From Kaistella gelatinilytica (lineage in GTDB: Bacteria; Bacteroidota; Bacteroidia; Flavobacteriales; Weeksellaceae), in contig NZ_JADPVI010000001.1 in the NCBI RefSeq assembly GCF_015679325.1, forward strand, positions 1,240,001 through 1,304,000: a stretch of 64,000 nucleotides of DNA, in the 5' to 3' direction. The position numbers and the translations under genes are program-made. The notes under the pieces are model-generated. The model did no database searches and had not been told where the DNA came from. It saw only the letters and a program-made list of their open reading frames with translations. This document shows positions 40,592-49,850 of this stretch, in pieces. The first letter of the stretch is position 1, and each line of letters starts with the position of its first letter.

Positions 40592-41131
40592 ATGTCCGAA
40601 AATCAAGATATGCAAGACGATCAAATGAATTCGCCAGAAGAATTCACTGAGAATAATGAAAATGAAACGGTAGAAAACGTGACAGCAACACCTTCGCCGG
40701 AAGAACTTTTGGCAGAGGAAAAAGACCGGTATATCCGTCTTTTTGCGGAGTTTGAAAACTATAAAAAAAGAACTTCCAAAGAAAAAATGGAGTTTTTCCA
40801 GTATGCCAATCAAGATATGATGATTTCAATGTTGGGTGTTCTCGATGATTTCGAAAGAGCCTTAAAAGAAATTGCTAAAAACGGAAATGAAGCCGATTTA
40901 CAAGGCGTTGAACTGATCTATCAAAAATTGAAAAATAAGTTGACAGAAAAAGGATTGAAATTAATGGAAGTAAATGCCGGCGATGATTTTAATGTTGATT
41001 TTCACGAAGCTATTACTCAGATTCCTGCACCTACCGAAGCATTGAAAGGTAAAATCGTAGATGTTATCGAATCAGGATATATGTTGAACGATAAAGTGAT
41101 TCGTTTCGCAAAAGTGGTTACAGGTCAATAA
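40592..41131 (+). CDS. grpE: Nucleotide exchange factor GrpE
   Basis: The 179-residue protein releases ADP from DnaK. An acidic disordered N-terminus (residues 1-45) is followed by the long helix (EKDRYIRLFAEFENYKKRTS) and the beta-rich head (GDDFNVDFHEAITQIPAP followed by VIESGYMLNDKVIRFAKVVV-like end). It is the first gene of a grpE-dnaJ operon, with 69 bp in between. The promoter upstream looks sigma-54-like, which would be an unusual way of controlling a chaperone operon. Confidence 0.95.
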   Translation: MSENQDMQDDQMNSPEEFTENNENETVENVTATPSPEELLAEEKDRYIRLFAEFENYKKRTSKEKMEFFQYANQDMMISMLGVLDDFERALKEIAKNGNEADLQGVELIYQKLKNKLTEKGLKLMEVNAGDDFNVDFHEAITQIPAPTEALKGKIVDVIESGYMLNDKVIRFAKVVTGQ

Positions 41132-41140
41132 AATATTAAT

Positions 41141-41179
41141 GATAAAAGATAATTGATGACTCATTAATTATCTTTTATC
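41141..41179 (+). repeat. 14-bp perfect inverted repeat between grpE and dnaJ
   Basis: GATAAAAGATAATT (41141-41154) and AATTATCTTTTATC (41166-41179) are perfect complements around 11 bases. It lacks a T-run, so it may act as an mRNA processing or attenuation hairpin in the intercistronic gap. A related AT-rich inverted repeat lies at 53741-53780. Confidence 0.65.
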
Positions 41180-41200
41180 TTTTATCAATTATAAAGGAAG

Positions 41201-42319
41201 ATGTCAAAAAGAGATTATTACGAAGTTTTAGAAATATCTAAATCTGCCTCACCAGAGGAAATAAAAAAAGCCTACCGAAAAATGGCGATCAAATTTCACC
41301 CAGATAAAAATCCGGGAGACAGTGCAGCCGAAGAAAAATTCAAAGAAGCAGCTGAAGCTTATGAAGTTTTGAGCGACGGTAACAAAAAAGCTCGTTATGA
41401 TCAATATGGTCATGCAGGAATGGGCGGTGCTGCAGGAGGTTATGGTGGTGGCGGTTTCGGCGGCGGAATGAATATGGACGATATTTTCAGCCAGTTTGGA
41501 GATATTTTTGGCGGACATTTCGGCGGCGGCGGTGGTGGTTCTCAAAGACAACAATTGCGTGGTTCTAACCTTCGGGTGAGAATTAAATTGAATCTGGAAG
41601 AAATTGTTAATGGAACTACGAAAACCATTAAAGTCAAGAAAATGAAACTGGCTCCCGGAGCTACTGCAAAAACGTGTACAACCTGTAATGGGAGTGGTGT
41701 TCAGATCAAGGTGATGAATACCATGTTCGGGCAAATGCAAACTCAGGCGCATTGTTCAACTTGTCAGGGAATTGGTAAAATTGCCGATAAAATTCCAGCT
41801 GGTGCAAACGCACAAGGTTTAATTAAAGAAGACGAAGAAGTTACTATAAACATTCCGGCAGGAGCGAGAGAAGGAATTCAGCTCAGCGTTCGCGGAAAAG
41901 GAAACGACGCTCCATTCGGTGGAAATCCTGGAGATTTACTGGTTGTTGTAGAAGAAGAAATTGATACGACCATCAAACGGGAAGGCGATAATCTTCATCA
42001 GGAATTGTATGTTTCTTTTGCGGAAGCAGCTTTAGGAACGCAAAAAGAAATTCCTACCGTTGGTGGAAAAGTAAAAATTAAAGTTGATCCCGGAACACAA
42101 TCTGGTAAAATCCTGAGACTTTCAGGGAAAGGATTACCGAGCATCGACAGTTACGGAAAAGGCGATATGTTCGTTCATATCAATGTTTGGACGCCACAAA
42201 GACTTTCTCCCGATCAAAAAGAATTTTTCGAAAATCAAATTAAAAATGGTGAAATGATGGCAGAACCTTCCGGAAAAGAAAAAACTTTTTTCGATAAGGT
42301 TCGGGACTTATTTAATTAA
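41201..42319 (+). CDS. dnaJ: Chaperone DnaJ with reduced zinc region
   Basis: The 372-residue protein stimulates DnaK. The J-domain has HPD at residues 33-35, and the Gly/Phe linker runs from about 73 to 115. The zinc region has only two CxxCxGxG motifs (Cys159/162 and Cys185/188) instead of four; the remaining pair corresponds to the second zinc site, and the flanking pair is lost. The C-terminal client-binding domains are complete ([21 protein letters not shown] to the end). I believe the reduction is shared by related genera. The gene follows grpE and ends at a strong terminator. Confidence 0.95.
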   Translation: MSKRDYYEVLEISKSASPEEIKKAYRKMAIKFHPDKNPGDSAAEEKFKEAAEAYEVLSDGNKKARYDQYGHAGMGGAAGGYGGGGFGGGMNMDDIFSQFGDIFGGHFGGGGGGSQRQQLRGSNLRVRIKLNLEEIVNGTTKTIKVKKMKLAPGATAKTCTTCNGSGVQIKVMNTMFGQMQTQAHCSTCQGIGKIADKIPAGANAQGLIKEDEEVTINIPAGAREGIQLSVRGKGNDAPFGGNPGDLLVVVEEEIDTTIKREGDNLHQELYVSFAEAALGTQKEIPTVGGKVKIKVDPGTQSGKILRLSGKGLPSIDSYGKGDMFVHINVWTPQRLSPDQKEFFENQIKNGEMMAEPSGKEKTFFDKVRDLFN

Positions 42320-42322
42320 TAT

Positions 42323-42353
42323 AAAAAAAGAGACTTTTCGAAGTCTCTTTTTT
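42323..42353. terminator. Terminator after dnaJ, UUCG loop
   Basis: AAAAAAGAGACTT pairs with AAGTCTCTTTTTT around TTCG. The A and T runs make it work on both strands. Confidence 0.9.
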
Positions 42354-42418
42354 ATTTAAAGCATAATGATTAAAGATTTTATAGGATGTTTTGGCACTAA
42401 ATTGCTAACCATAGAGGT

Positions 42419-43282
42419 ATGAAGAAATTAATTTTAAATTATCATTTTTGGGTCATCGGAAGTTTGGGAATGATCGTCAGTTCCTGTTCTACAAAATTTA
42501 AAACCATCGAAGAAAATGGTTCCAAAAAAATCTATAATATCAAATACGGCGATCATCTGCAACAACGAATGGATGTTTTTCTTCCCGCCAATTATTCAGC
42601 TGAAACTCCTGTCGTAATGATTGTTCACGGTGGTGGTTGGAAATTCGGTCATAAAGAACATATGAAAATGATTCAGAATTTTTTATTTAAGAACAATATT
42701 CCGAGCATCAACATTGATTATCGTTTATTGTCAAAGGAAGTTCGTTATCATCAACAGGTTGAAGATATTTCAAAAGCCATTTCCAAAAGCAATGAAATGG
42801 CTGAAAGCTGGAATTTAAAACCAAGTAATTACATTTTGTTGGGTGAAAGTGCAGGCGGACATTTAGCACTCCTTTATGGCTACCAAAACCCTCAGGAGAT
42901 CAAGAAATTGATTTCAATGAGCAGTCCGACCGATTTTTATTCTGAACGATATCAGAAAAGCAAATATTACAAACGCACAAAAGGAGTTTTTCAAAAAGTA
43001 GTTGGGGAAAAATATGACACGAATTTAGAAGCTTTTAAACAAGCAAGTCCAATCGCAAATGTCTCCAATATTCCAACGTTAATTTTTCAGGGAGATAAAG
43101 ATTTTTTGGTCAATAAGAATCAGGGTTTAGCTTTGGATTCGGTGTTGACTTCAAAAAAAATCCCTCATAAATTAGTAATTATGAAGGATTCTGGTCACGT
43201 ACCGAGATTTATAAAAAGAAAGCGTGAATCCTTTATTTTTCCAAATATCTTGACATTCATTACAGAGGGAAATAATCAGTGA
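42419..43282 (+). CDS. Lipoprotein alpha/beta hydrolase (BD-FAE/carboxylesterase-like)
   Basis: The 287-residue protein has a signal with lipobox VSSC near residue 23, so it is lipid-anchored. The alpha/beta-hydrolase core includes the oxyanion motif VMIVHGGGWKFGHKEH, the nucleophile elbow LLGESAGGHLALLYG, and candidate catalytic Asp and His in IFQGDKDFLVNK and MKDSGHVPRF. The HGGGW motif is typical of esterases that act on acylated sugars or small esters. A second, related hydrolase lipoprotein is encoded at 62776-63600. The natural substrate is unknown. Confidence 0.9.
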   Translation: MKKLILNYHFWVIGSLGMIVSSCSTKFKTIEENGSKKIYNIKYGDHLQQRMDVFLPANYSAETPVVMIVHGGGWKFGHKEHMKMIQNFLFKNNIPSINIDYRLLSKEVRYHQQVEDISKAISKSNEMAESWNLKPSNYILLGESAGGHLALLYGYQNPQEIKKLISMSSPTDFYSERYQKSKYYKRTKGVFQKVVGEKYDTNLEAFKQASPIANVSNIPTLIFQGDKDFLVNKNQGLALDSVLTSKKIPHKLVIMKDSGHVPRFIKRKRESFIFPNILTFITEGNNQ

Positions 43283-43330
43283 TCATATTCTCTACAACTT
43301 TATCCAGAAAGAACACCTTTAATATTAAAT

Positions 43331-43360
43331 CAAAAAAAAACAGCATTTCGAAAAATGCTG
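43331..43360 (-). terminator. Rho-independent terminator of the DedA gene
   Basis: CAGCATTT and AAATGCTG form the stem on the minus strand around TTCG-like loop bases, followed by nine T. Confidence 0.85.
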
Positions 43361-43387
43361 TAGTATATTTTGATCAACGAATTGAAG

Positions 43388-44086
43388 TTATTCCGGACGA
43401 TCTTCCTCTTTTGAAGCTACCGCTTCTTTCTTTTTACCAAAGAAAAATTTAGCAATAATCGGAACAGTTGTGATCAATACGATGATGATGATGATCACTT
43501 CTAAATGGGCTTTTAAATCGATGTTAAATTGATTTTGAAATAAAGCATCCAAATAATGGCCTGCAAAAATAAGGGAGAACGACCACAAAAATGCGCCAAC
43601 CACATTATCAATTAAAAAACGGGTTTTATCCATTTTTACAATTCCCGCAACGATTGGAGTAAAAGTTCTTACAACGGGTAAAAATCTCGCCATAATCACA
43701 GCCAGTGCGCCGTGTTGCTCGAAAAAGTCGTGTGCCTGAAAAAGGTATTTCTTCTTGAACAGAAATGAATCTTCTCTTTTGTAAAGTGCAGGACCAGCTT
43801 TCACACCGAACCAATATCCAATTTCATTTCCAATCACCGCCGCAATCGAAACTGCTGTCGCTAAGATTGTTGTATCTAAAAAACCACTTCCCGTAGAACC
43901 GAAAGTTTCTTTAATAATTTCTACCGCATAAATTCCGGAAACGAAAAGCAAACTGTCTCCAGGTAAGAAAAACCCTACAAATAAACCAGTCTCCGCGAAG
44001 ATGATAAATAAAATGAGCCAAAACCCGCCCATTTTTATATAAAATTCAGGATTTAACAGATCCTTCCAACTTTCAAAGTTTTCCAT
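43388..44086 (-). CDS. DedA-family membrane protein
   Basis: The 232-residue protein shows the DedA signatures GFFLPGDSLLFVSGI near the N-terminus and ARFLPVVRTFTPIVAG in the middle, with about five membrane segments. DedA proteins act in lipid flipping across the membrane (undecaprenyl phosphate or phospholipid recycling) and support membrane potential. The C-terminal tail is charged (KKKEAVASKEEDRPE). It lies downstream of the sterol-desaturase-type gene on the same strand, 73 bp away, and ends at its own terminator. Confidence 0.92.
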   Translation of the reverse strand: MENFESWKDLLNPEFYIKMGGFWLILFIIFAETGLFVGFFLPGDSLLFVSGIYAVEIIKETFGSTGSGFLDTTILATAVSIAAVIGNEIGYWFGVKAGPALYKREDSFLFKKKYLFQAHDFFEQHGALAVIMARFLPVVRTFTPIVAGIVKMDKTRFLIDNVVGAFLWSFSLIFAGHYLDALFQNQFNIDLKAHLEVIIIIIVLITTVPIIAKFFFGKKKEAVASKEEDRPE

Positions 44087-44159
44087 ATATTTTCTAAAAA
44101 AACAAAAATACCTTATTAAAATCGGTAATGAAAATTATTTAAGGCGATTTAACACTATT

Positions 44160-45128
44160 TTAATTCGAATTCTTCTGCAATGTGGCAATTCGCTCGTCTT
44201 TTCCGTTGTAACTCCAACCGGGAGCTCTGAAAATATAGTTCATTTTCGCTCGAAAATTAGGCGCAGATTTCACATCTTTTATCAAATTCCCCAATTCATC
44301 GAAAACGATGTGGAAAACATTGTGAGTTTGAATGTTATGCAGAATTCCGTACTCTTCAACTTTTTTATTTTCAGCTTTGTAAGTTCCAAATAGATGATCC
44401 CAAATCATCAAAATTCCAGCAAAATTTTTATCCAGATCTTCAATTTTTCTGGAATGATGAACGCGGTGATTAGACGGTGAATTGAAAATTTTATCGAACC
44501 AGCCGAGTTTTCCAATCGCATTGGTATGCGGCCAAAACTGATAAATTAAATTAATTTGATGCATCATCGCAATCATGATCGGGTGAAAACCCACCAAAAT
44601 AAAGGGGATATACCAAATATCGCGGTAAATAATTTCGAACCAACCCTGTCGTAAAGCGATCGCAAAACTAAGGTGCGTCGCAGAATGATGATTAACATGT
44701 CCCGTCCAAAGTAGCCGAATTTTATGGCTCAACCGATGGTGCCAGTAAAACCCAAAATCCTGAACGATCAAAACCAAAAGCCATAACCACCAATGGTCGA
44801 GCTGCCATTTTAAAGTGAAAAATTCCGAAAAATTCTCAATTCCAAAAAGATTGGTTAATCGAAGGTGATTGTAAATCCAGAAAAAGTAGGAAAGCGAAAT
44901 GGCCTTCATCCCAAAATCCAAAAACACGGCGCCCAAACCTAATCCTACACTGGAAAGTTCATCTTTTACCAGTTTTTTCGTCAATAATTTTTGAGGAATT
45001 TGATATAAAAACGTTTCGCCCAAAATCAAAAGTATAAATCCGGGAACAAAATACGTAACCGGATCTGTAAAATCCAACGGACTGAACAAACCATGGTTAT
45101 TGAAAAATTGAGTGATTGTTTCTTTCAA
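44160..45128 (-). CDS. Sterol desaturase / fatty-acid hydroxylase family membrane protein
   Basis: The 322-residue membrane protein carries the di-iron histidine clusters of the family: HHRLSHK near residue 125, HVNHHSATH near 143, and a third NHRVHHSR near 220. These ligate two iron atoms in an enzyme that hydroxylates or desaturates lipid chains. In Bacteroidota such enzymes hydroxylate sphingolipid or iso-fatty-acid chains or ether lipids, but this protein's substrate is not known. It is 35 bp downstream of prfB on the same strand and may be co-transcribed. Confidence 0.9.
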   Translation of the reverse strand: MKETITQFFNNHGLFSPLDFTDPVTYFVPGFILLILGETFLYQIPQKLLTKKLVKDELSSVGLGLGAVFLDFGMKAISLSYFFWIYNHLRLTNLFGIENFSEFFTLKWQLDHWWLWLLVLIVQDFGFYWHHRLSHKIRLLWTGHVNHHSATHLSFAIALRQGWFEIIYRDIWYIPFILVGFHPIMIAMMHQINLIYQFWPHTNAIGKLGWFDKIFNSPSNHRVHHSRKIEDLDKNFAGILMIWDHLFGTYKAENKKVEEYGILHNIQTHNVFHIVFDELGNLIKDVKSAPNFRAKMNYIFRAPGWSYNGKDERIATLQKNSN

Positions 45129-45163
45129 AATTTTGATTTTATTTTAAAATTATCGAAAAAAAT

Positions 45164-46276
45164 TTAAAGGGTGAAATCGTCTTCTGAAACTGCAGTTCCG
45201 TCTGCCATTAAAAATGCTTTCAAAAATGGGGTCAAATCACCATTCATAACGCCATCAACATCGGACGTTTCGTATCCGGACCGTACATCTTTTACGAGTT
45301 TGTAAGGATGCATCACATAATTACGAATCTGACTTCCCCACTCGATTTTCATTTTACCGGCTTCGATCTCGTTTCTCGCTTTCATTCTTTCGGCAAGTTC
45401 CATTTCGTACAAACGGGATTTTAGCAATTGCATCGCTTTCTCTTTATTTTGAAGTTGAGAACGCGACTCAGAGTTTTCGATTATAATTCCGGAAGGAGCG
45501 TGACGAAGGCGAACCGCGGTTTCTACCTTATTTACATTTTGTCCTCCTGCGCCACTCGAACGCATGGTTTCGAAGGAAATATCGGCAGGATTAATGTTAA
45601 TTTCAATCGTGTCATCAACCAAAGGATACACATAAACCGACACAAAACTCGTGTGTCTTTTTGCATTTGAATCGAACGGCGAAATTCTCACCAAACGGTG
45701 AACACCATTTTCCCCACGCAAATAACCGAACGCAAATTCACCATCAATTTCTAAAGTCACGGTTTTCACACCGGCAACTTCACCTTCCTGAAAATTCAAT
45801 TCGCGCAGCTTGTAACCTTGCTTTTCTGCCCACATCGTGTACATTCTCATGAGCATTTGTGCCCAGTCGCAAGATTCTGTTCCACCTGCTCCTGCGGTAA
45901 TTTGCAAGACCGCAGAAAGTTCGTCGCCTTCATTAGACAACATATTTTTAAATTCCAGATCTTCAATTTTTTGTACAAGTATTGGGAAAGATTCGTTGAG
46001 TTCCGCTTCAGAATCTGGATCTTCTTTTGCAAAATCCATCAAAACCTGAATGTCTTCAAATCGGGAAAAAATTTCTTCATAATCATTGACCCATTTCTTT
46101 TTGGACCGAAGTTGCTTCATGAAAATTTCGGCTTCTTTCGGCTGATCCCAAAATTCCGGCGAGAGTGTTTTCTCTTCGTCATTGGAGACTTCGATTTTTT
46201 TCTTTTCAATTTGAAGATATTTATACAATTCACCAATTCTGGTTTGAATATCTTTTATCTGGTCGCTGTTAATCAT
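45164..46276 (-). CDS. prfB: Peptide chain release factor 2
   Basis: The 370-residue factor recognises UGA and UAA. SPF (residues 199-201, in VRISPFDSN) is the RF2 stop-codon tripeptide and GGQ (244-246, in [11 protein letters not shown]) the peptidyl-hydrolysis motif. The protein is encoded in one uninterrupted frame: the N-terminal region has no internal UGA and no CTTTGA slippery site, so the autoregulatory frameshift seen in E. coli is absent. The gene leads a run that includes the sterol-desaturase-type gene. Confidence 0.96.
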   Translation of the reverse strand: MINSDQIKDIQTRIGELYKYLQIEKKKIEVSNDEEKTLSPEFWDQPKEAEIFMKQLRSKKKWVNDYEEIFSRFEDIQVLMDFAKEDPDSEAELNESFPILVQKIEDLEFKNMLSNEGDELSAVLQITAGAGGTESCDWAQMLMRMYTMWAEKQGYKLRELNFQEGEVAGVKTVTLEIDGEFAFGYLRGENGVHRLVRISPFDSNAKRHTSFVSVYVYPLVDDTIEININPADISFETMRSSGAGGQNVNKVETAVRLRHAPSGIIIENSESRSQLQNKEKAMQLLKSRLYEMELAERMKARNEIEAGKMKIEWGSQIRNYVMHPYKLVKDVRSGYETSDVDGVMNGDLTPFLKAFLMADGTAVSEDDFTL

Positions 46277-46386
46277 ACTCCAGCAAAAATACGGAAATTT
46301 TCGCTCAACCTAAATTGAATTCTGAAATGGATTACATTTTTTTTGAAAGGATTAATTTTAAAAATAATAGAATTAATTATTTTCAG

Positions 46387-47493
46387 TTAAATAATTTCCG
46401 CCACCATTTCCCCAATTTTCGGCGCTAAAGCAACGCCCATTCCGGAGAGTCGAACTGCTGCAATTTGTCTGTTTGAAATTTTTTCTATAATTGGCGATTT
46501 CTCTGTTCCCATTGCCATAATTCCGCTCCATTGACTGGAGATTTTAAATTCCTGATCGGGTAAAATTACTTCCCTTAAAAATTGAATTAGGTAGTTTTGA
46601 AGAAATTCTGTCGTTTCTAAAGAAGTGGTTTCTTCCGTCTGAAAATCCTGATTTCTTGCGCCACCCAAAAGAATTCGATTCCCCAGATTCCGGAAATAAA
46701 TAAATCCTTCATCGTAATGAAAAGTTCCTTCCAGTTTTAAATTTTCGATAGGTTCGGTGAGAAGAATTTGTCCACGAACCGAAAATAAATCAATGTTTGA
46801 GATCAGATCATTTGCAAAAGCATTAGTTGCAATCACTAATTTTTCAGATTGAATTTGAAAATTTTTAGCAATTACTTTTACTGAATTTTCATCTTCTGAG
46901 ATTTCCAGAACTTCCGACCCAAAAAGAAATTCAATTCCTAAATGCTGACATTTTTCCAAAAGTTTCTGAACCAATTTTCCTGAATGTAATGAACCTTCAC
47001 AAGGATTTTCCACTAAAAATCCGGTAGTTTTTAAACCAAATTGAGTAATTTTTTCCGGACTTAAAAAGAAAGTTTTTTCTGATCCGGTAATCGTTTTCAA
47101 CTTCTCGTTAACTTCCTCAATCCGCTGTAAAGGCTTTTCATCATTTAGAATTTCAAAACCGCCGCAATTTTCAAAATCAATTTCTTCTGCTTTAAAATAT
47201 GTTTGAATTTTCTGCAAACCTTCAAAACGCATTCTGATCAGATCTAAAGTTTTTGGCCAACCCATTTTTTCAACATCTGCAATAATTTCGGTCAAACTTC
47301 CAAAGCATGCAAAACCAGCATTTCTTGTCGAAGCTCCCATCGGAACAGAACTTCTATCGACCACTAAAATTGATTGTTCAGGAAATTTTTCTTTAATAGA
47401 AATTGCTGACCATAAGCCGGTAAAACCTGCACCAATGATAATTACATCGCGATTTCGGTAAAAAGTTTCGAGTTCCCAAATGCTTGGTTTCAT
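46387..47493 (-). CDS. FAD-dependent oxidoreductase (DadA/glycine-oxidase-like)
   Basis: The 368-residue flavoenzyme has the dinucleotide-binding motif VIIGAGFTGLWSAISIKE followed by the acidic VVDRS, and a family phrase STRNAGFACFGSLTE. The C-terminal flavin contact ISNRQIAAVRLSGMGVALAP completes the fold. Such enzymes oxidise amines or D-amino acids. The exact substrate is not visible. The gene stands alone, 91 bp upstream of a terminator for the phosphorylase-like gene. Confidence 0.9.
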   Translation of the reverse strand: MKPSIWELETFYRNRDVIIIGAGFTGLWSAISIKEKFPEQSILVVDRSSVPMGASTRNAGFACFGSLTEIIADVEKMGWPKTLDLIRMRFEGLQKIQTYFKAEEIDFENCGGFEILNDEKPLQRIEEVNEKLKTITGSEKTFFLSPEKITQFGLKTTGFLVENPCEGSLHSGKLVQKLLEKCQHLGIEFLFGSEVLEISEDENSVKVIAKNFQIQSEKLVIATNAFANDLISNIDLFSVRGQILLTEPIENLKLEGTFHYDEGFIYFRNLGNRILLGGARNQDFQTEETTSLETTEFLQNYLIQFLREVILPDQEFKISSQWSGIMAMGTEKSPIIEKISNRQIAAVRLSGMGVALAPKIGEMVAEII

Positions 47494-47527
47494 AAGTTGA
47501 AAATTTTAAAATGAGGGTAAATGTAAA

Positions 47528-47553
47528 GAAAAATCCGCCTCATTATACAACCA
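47528..47553 (-). terminator. Rho-independent terminator upstream-strand end of the FAD oxidoreductase/phosphorylase gap
   Basis: On the minus strand ATCCGTCT pairs with AGGCGGAT around 12 bases, followed by TTTTT. It ends the phosphorylase-like transcript, which runs leftward from 49243. Confidence 0.75.
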
Positions 47554-47584
47554 GACGGATCTTAAATATTGAAATATTTTAAAT

Positions 47585-49243
47585 TTATACGGTATAAATT
47601 TGTTTATAATATTCATCGGCCATTCGGTCAGAATTAAAGGCAACTTTCACATCATCCATCGCATTTTGCTGAATTTTTCTCCATTGGTCGGGATTATCGT
47701 AATACGTTGGAAGAATTTCATTTTCCAAAACTTGGTATAAATTTTCGAGATCAAAATTATCCTGATCATAAATACTCATATTGTCATAATCTGCTTGTGG
47801 CGTCACGAATGAATTAACTCCATTTTTTGCAAATTCCGGGATCCAGCCATCATCCGTAGAAAGATTGACAGAACCACACATTGCAGCCGACATACCTGAA
47901 GTCCCGGAAGCTTCTCTCGGAACTCTTGGATTATTAAGCCACAGATCAGAACCTTGTTTCATGGACTTACTCAACGCAAGTTCGTAACCGGTAAGAACCG
48001 CCATATTTTTGTAATATTTGCTTTCTTCAACCAAAGTATTAAACGTAGAAATCGCCGAATAATCCATTGGATAAGGTTTTCCCGCCCAAATAATCTGTAC
48101 CGGATATTTTGGATTGTTTAATAATCTTTCGAATCTTTCCTTGTCGTGAAGAAGCAGATCGGCTCTTTTGTAGCCGGCAAATCTTCTCGCCCAAACAATG
48201 GTGAAAATATTGGGATTGAAAAGATTTCCGGTTTGATCAGCTACAATTCTGAACATTCTTTTTTTCAAATGCTTTTTTCTAAAGTCGAAAAGAACCGAAT
48301 CATTATCGTCTTTTGCATCGAACAATGGTTTATCTGCCCAATATTTGAAATCCTGAGCATTGGTGATCGCTTTAATTTCACAAATTCTGGAGTATTTGCT
48401 CCACATTTTACGGGAAACTTCACCATGAAGTTGAGAAACTCCATTGGCAACTCTGGCCATTCTCAGCGCACATAATGAGTGATTAAAACGGTCATCTTCT
48501 ACGCCTTCAATCGTTTTCACTTCATCCAGCGATAAACCGGAGAAATAAGACATGTCATGACATAAATTGATATTGTGTTTCTCGTTTCCTGCTTCTTCAG
48601 GAGTGTGTGTGGTGAAAACCAACTTTTCTTTTACTTTCTCTAAATCGCCACCAAATTTTTCCAGTAAATAAAATGCTGCAGGCAATCCGTGCGCTTCATT
48701 CAAGTGATAAACATCTCTTTCACAATTAATTACATCCAATAATTTTGCTCCACCTTTTCCAAGTAAAACATATTGCGCGATCTTTGTGGATTCGTTCGCA
48801 TCATATAATCGATGACAGATTGTTTTTGAGATATGGTCGTTTTCCGGCACATCGGTAGAAAGAAAAAACATTGGTGCCGTATGGAAAATGTCAGGATCAA
48901 GGTAATAAACCTTTACCCAAACTGGCGCGGAGTGTATATCAATTTGAAATTTTATGCCCGTATCTTCGAGAAAAGAATACATTTTTTTCGTCCAGGTTGG
49001 CTGCAATGTTTGGTCGTGATTTCTGGCCTGATCGTAATAGCCAAATTTCCACAAAATACCAATTCCTACCAGATCCTGCTTAAGGTTGAAGGCACTTCTC
49101 ATGTGAGAACCCGCCAAAAATCCCAGTCCGCCGGAATAAATTTTTAATGCCTGATCGATGGCAAATTCCATTGAAAAATAGGCGACCTTTTTCGAATATT
49201 CTGGGTTGATGCTGAACGGCATCGTAAAGTTTTTAAAATCCAT
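47585..49243 (-). CDS. Alpha-glucan phosphorylase-like protein lacking the PLP lysine
   Basis: This 552-residue protein matches short alpha-glucan phosphorylases (GT35): VAYFSMEFAIDQALKIYSGG split at its start, LNEAHGLPAAFYLLEK, and the C-terminal NNPRVPREASGTSGM region. In phosphorylases a Lys that binds pyridoxal phosphate follows GTxxM; here residue 452 is Ser (codon TCG at 47888-47890), giving GTSGMSAAMCGSVN. Without that Lys, phosphorolysis by the usual mechanism would not be possible, so it may act as a different glucosyltransferase or be a regulatory relative. I recall similar substitutions in other Bacteroidota, but this is not verified. Confidence 0.85.
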   Translation of the reverse strand: MDFKNFTMPFSINPEYSKKVAYFSMEFAIDQALKIYSGGLGFLAGSHMRSAFNLKQDLVGIGILWKFGYYDQARNHDQTLQPTWTKKMYSFLEDTGIKFQIDIHSAPVWVKVYYLDPDIFHTAPMFFLSTDVPENDHISKTICHRLYDANESTKIAQYVLLGKGGAKLLDVINCERDVYHLNEAHGLPAAFYLLEKFGGDLEKVKEKLVFTTHTPEEAGNEKHNINLCHDMSYFSGLSLDEVKTIEGVEDDRFNHSLCALRMARVANGVSQLHGEVSRKMWSKYSRICEIKAITNAQDFKYWADKPLFDAKDDNDSVLFDFRKKHLKKRMFRIVADQTGNLFNPNIFTIVWARRFAGYKRADLLLHDKERFERLLNNPKYPVQIIWAGKPYPMDYSAISTFNTLVEESKYYKNMAVLTGYELALSKSMKQGSDLWLNNPRVPREASGTSGMSAAMCGSVNLSTDDGWIPEFAKNGVNSFVTPQADYDNMSIYDQDNFDLENLYQVLENEILPTYYDNPDQWRKIQQNAMDDVKVAFNSDRMADEYYKQIYTV

Positions 49244-49315
49244 TTTCTGTCTTATTTAAAATAAGGTGCAAATGTATTGAAATATTGTTTTACGATAATT
49301 TTTTAAATAAAATAA

Positions 49316-49348
49316 TTTGAATACGGAATAATATAAACCGTATTCAAA
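49316..49348 (-). repeat. Inverted repeat, possible terminator of the NTF2-like gene
   Basis: TTTGAATACGG and CCGTATTCAAA are perfect 11-bp arms around 11 bases. The tail is AT-rich but lacks a strict T-run. The remainder of the 197-bp gap from 49244 to 49440 shows no gene. Confidence 0.6.
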
Positions 49349-49440
49349 ATTTAAAAATATATTGTTGAATTTGAAATACTTCAATGCAGAAATTTATGCA
49401 ATTTCTATTTGAAGATATTCAAGAAAATTTCGAGAAATAA

Positions 49441-49806
49441 TTATGAAAAAGCAGAAGTATCCTTGAAATAGTCCGATAACGATTTTATCTTACCACAGTC
49501 CGTAAAACTTATTACCGTACAAATATTATTGGTATAAATTCCTTTTCCTCTAAGGTTACCAATAGAAATTGTTTCGTAAAAATATTTTCCTTTACCCAGA
49601 TCAAAAATTTCAGATTCGCACCAGTTGATACTCTCATATTTTCTAAAAATTGCCCGGAACATAGCTAAAATACGTCCTCCACCCTGAATTTCTTTCGCAG
49701 GTGGAATCCAGATCTTACTTTCTTCGTTGAACCATTTTTGTAGATTTTCTACTTTCAAGGAATTCAAATCCTCCATAAATGATGTTACTTTACAATCCAT
49801 GCGCAT
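49441..49806 (-). CDS. NTF2-like (SnoaL-type) small protein
   Basis: The 121-residue protein has the alpha-plus-beta cone pattern of NTF2/SnoaL proteins: FMEDLNSLKVENLQKWF, a middle RILAMFRAIFRKYESIN, and beta strands KYFYETISIGNLRG and NNICTVISFTDCGKI. These folds bind small hydrophobic molecules or act as isomerases and cyclases, but no catalytic residues can be assigned. The start could be this ATG or one ten codons later. It is divergent from the DinB-family gene, 44 bp away. Confidence 0.78.
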   Translation of the reverse strand: MRMDCKVTSFMEDLNSLKVENLQKWFNEESKIWIPPAKEIQGGGRILAMFRAIFRKYESINWCESEIFDLGKGKYFYETISIGNLRGKGIYTNNICTVISFTDCGKIKSLSDYFKDTSAFS

Positions 49807-49850
49807 ATATACGATGAAAACATTAACTTTAGATTTAATTTTTAATAAAA

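Noticed and set aside
41249-41752. 167-residue minus-strand frame antisense to dnaJ
   Set aside because: The composition is Ser/His/Phe-rich, mirrored from the DnaJ codons; no motif.
45164-46276. Programmed frameshift in prfB
   Set aside because: The gene is one continuous frame without CTTTGA or an internal UGA near its start.
45818-46318. 166-residue plus-strand frame antisense to prfB
   Set aside because: It opposes a well-supported prfB and has typical antisense composition.
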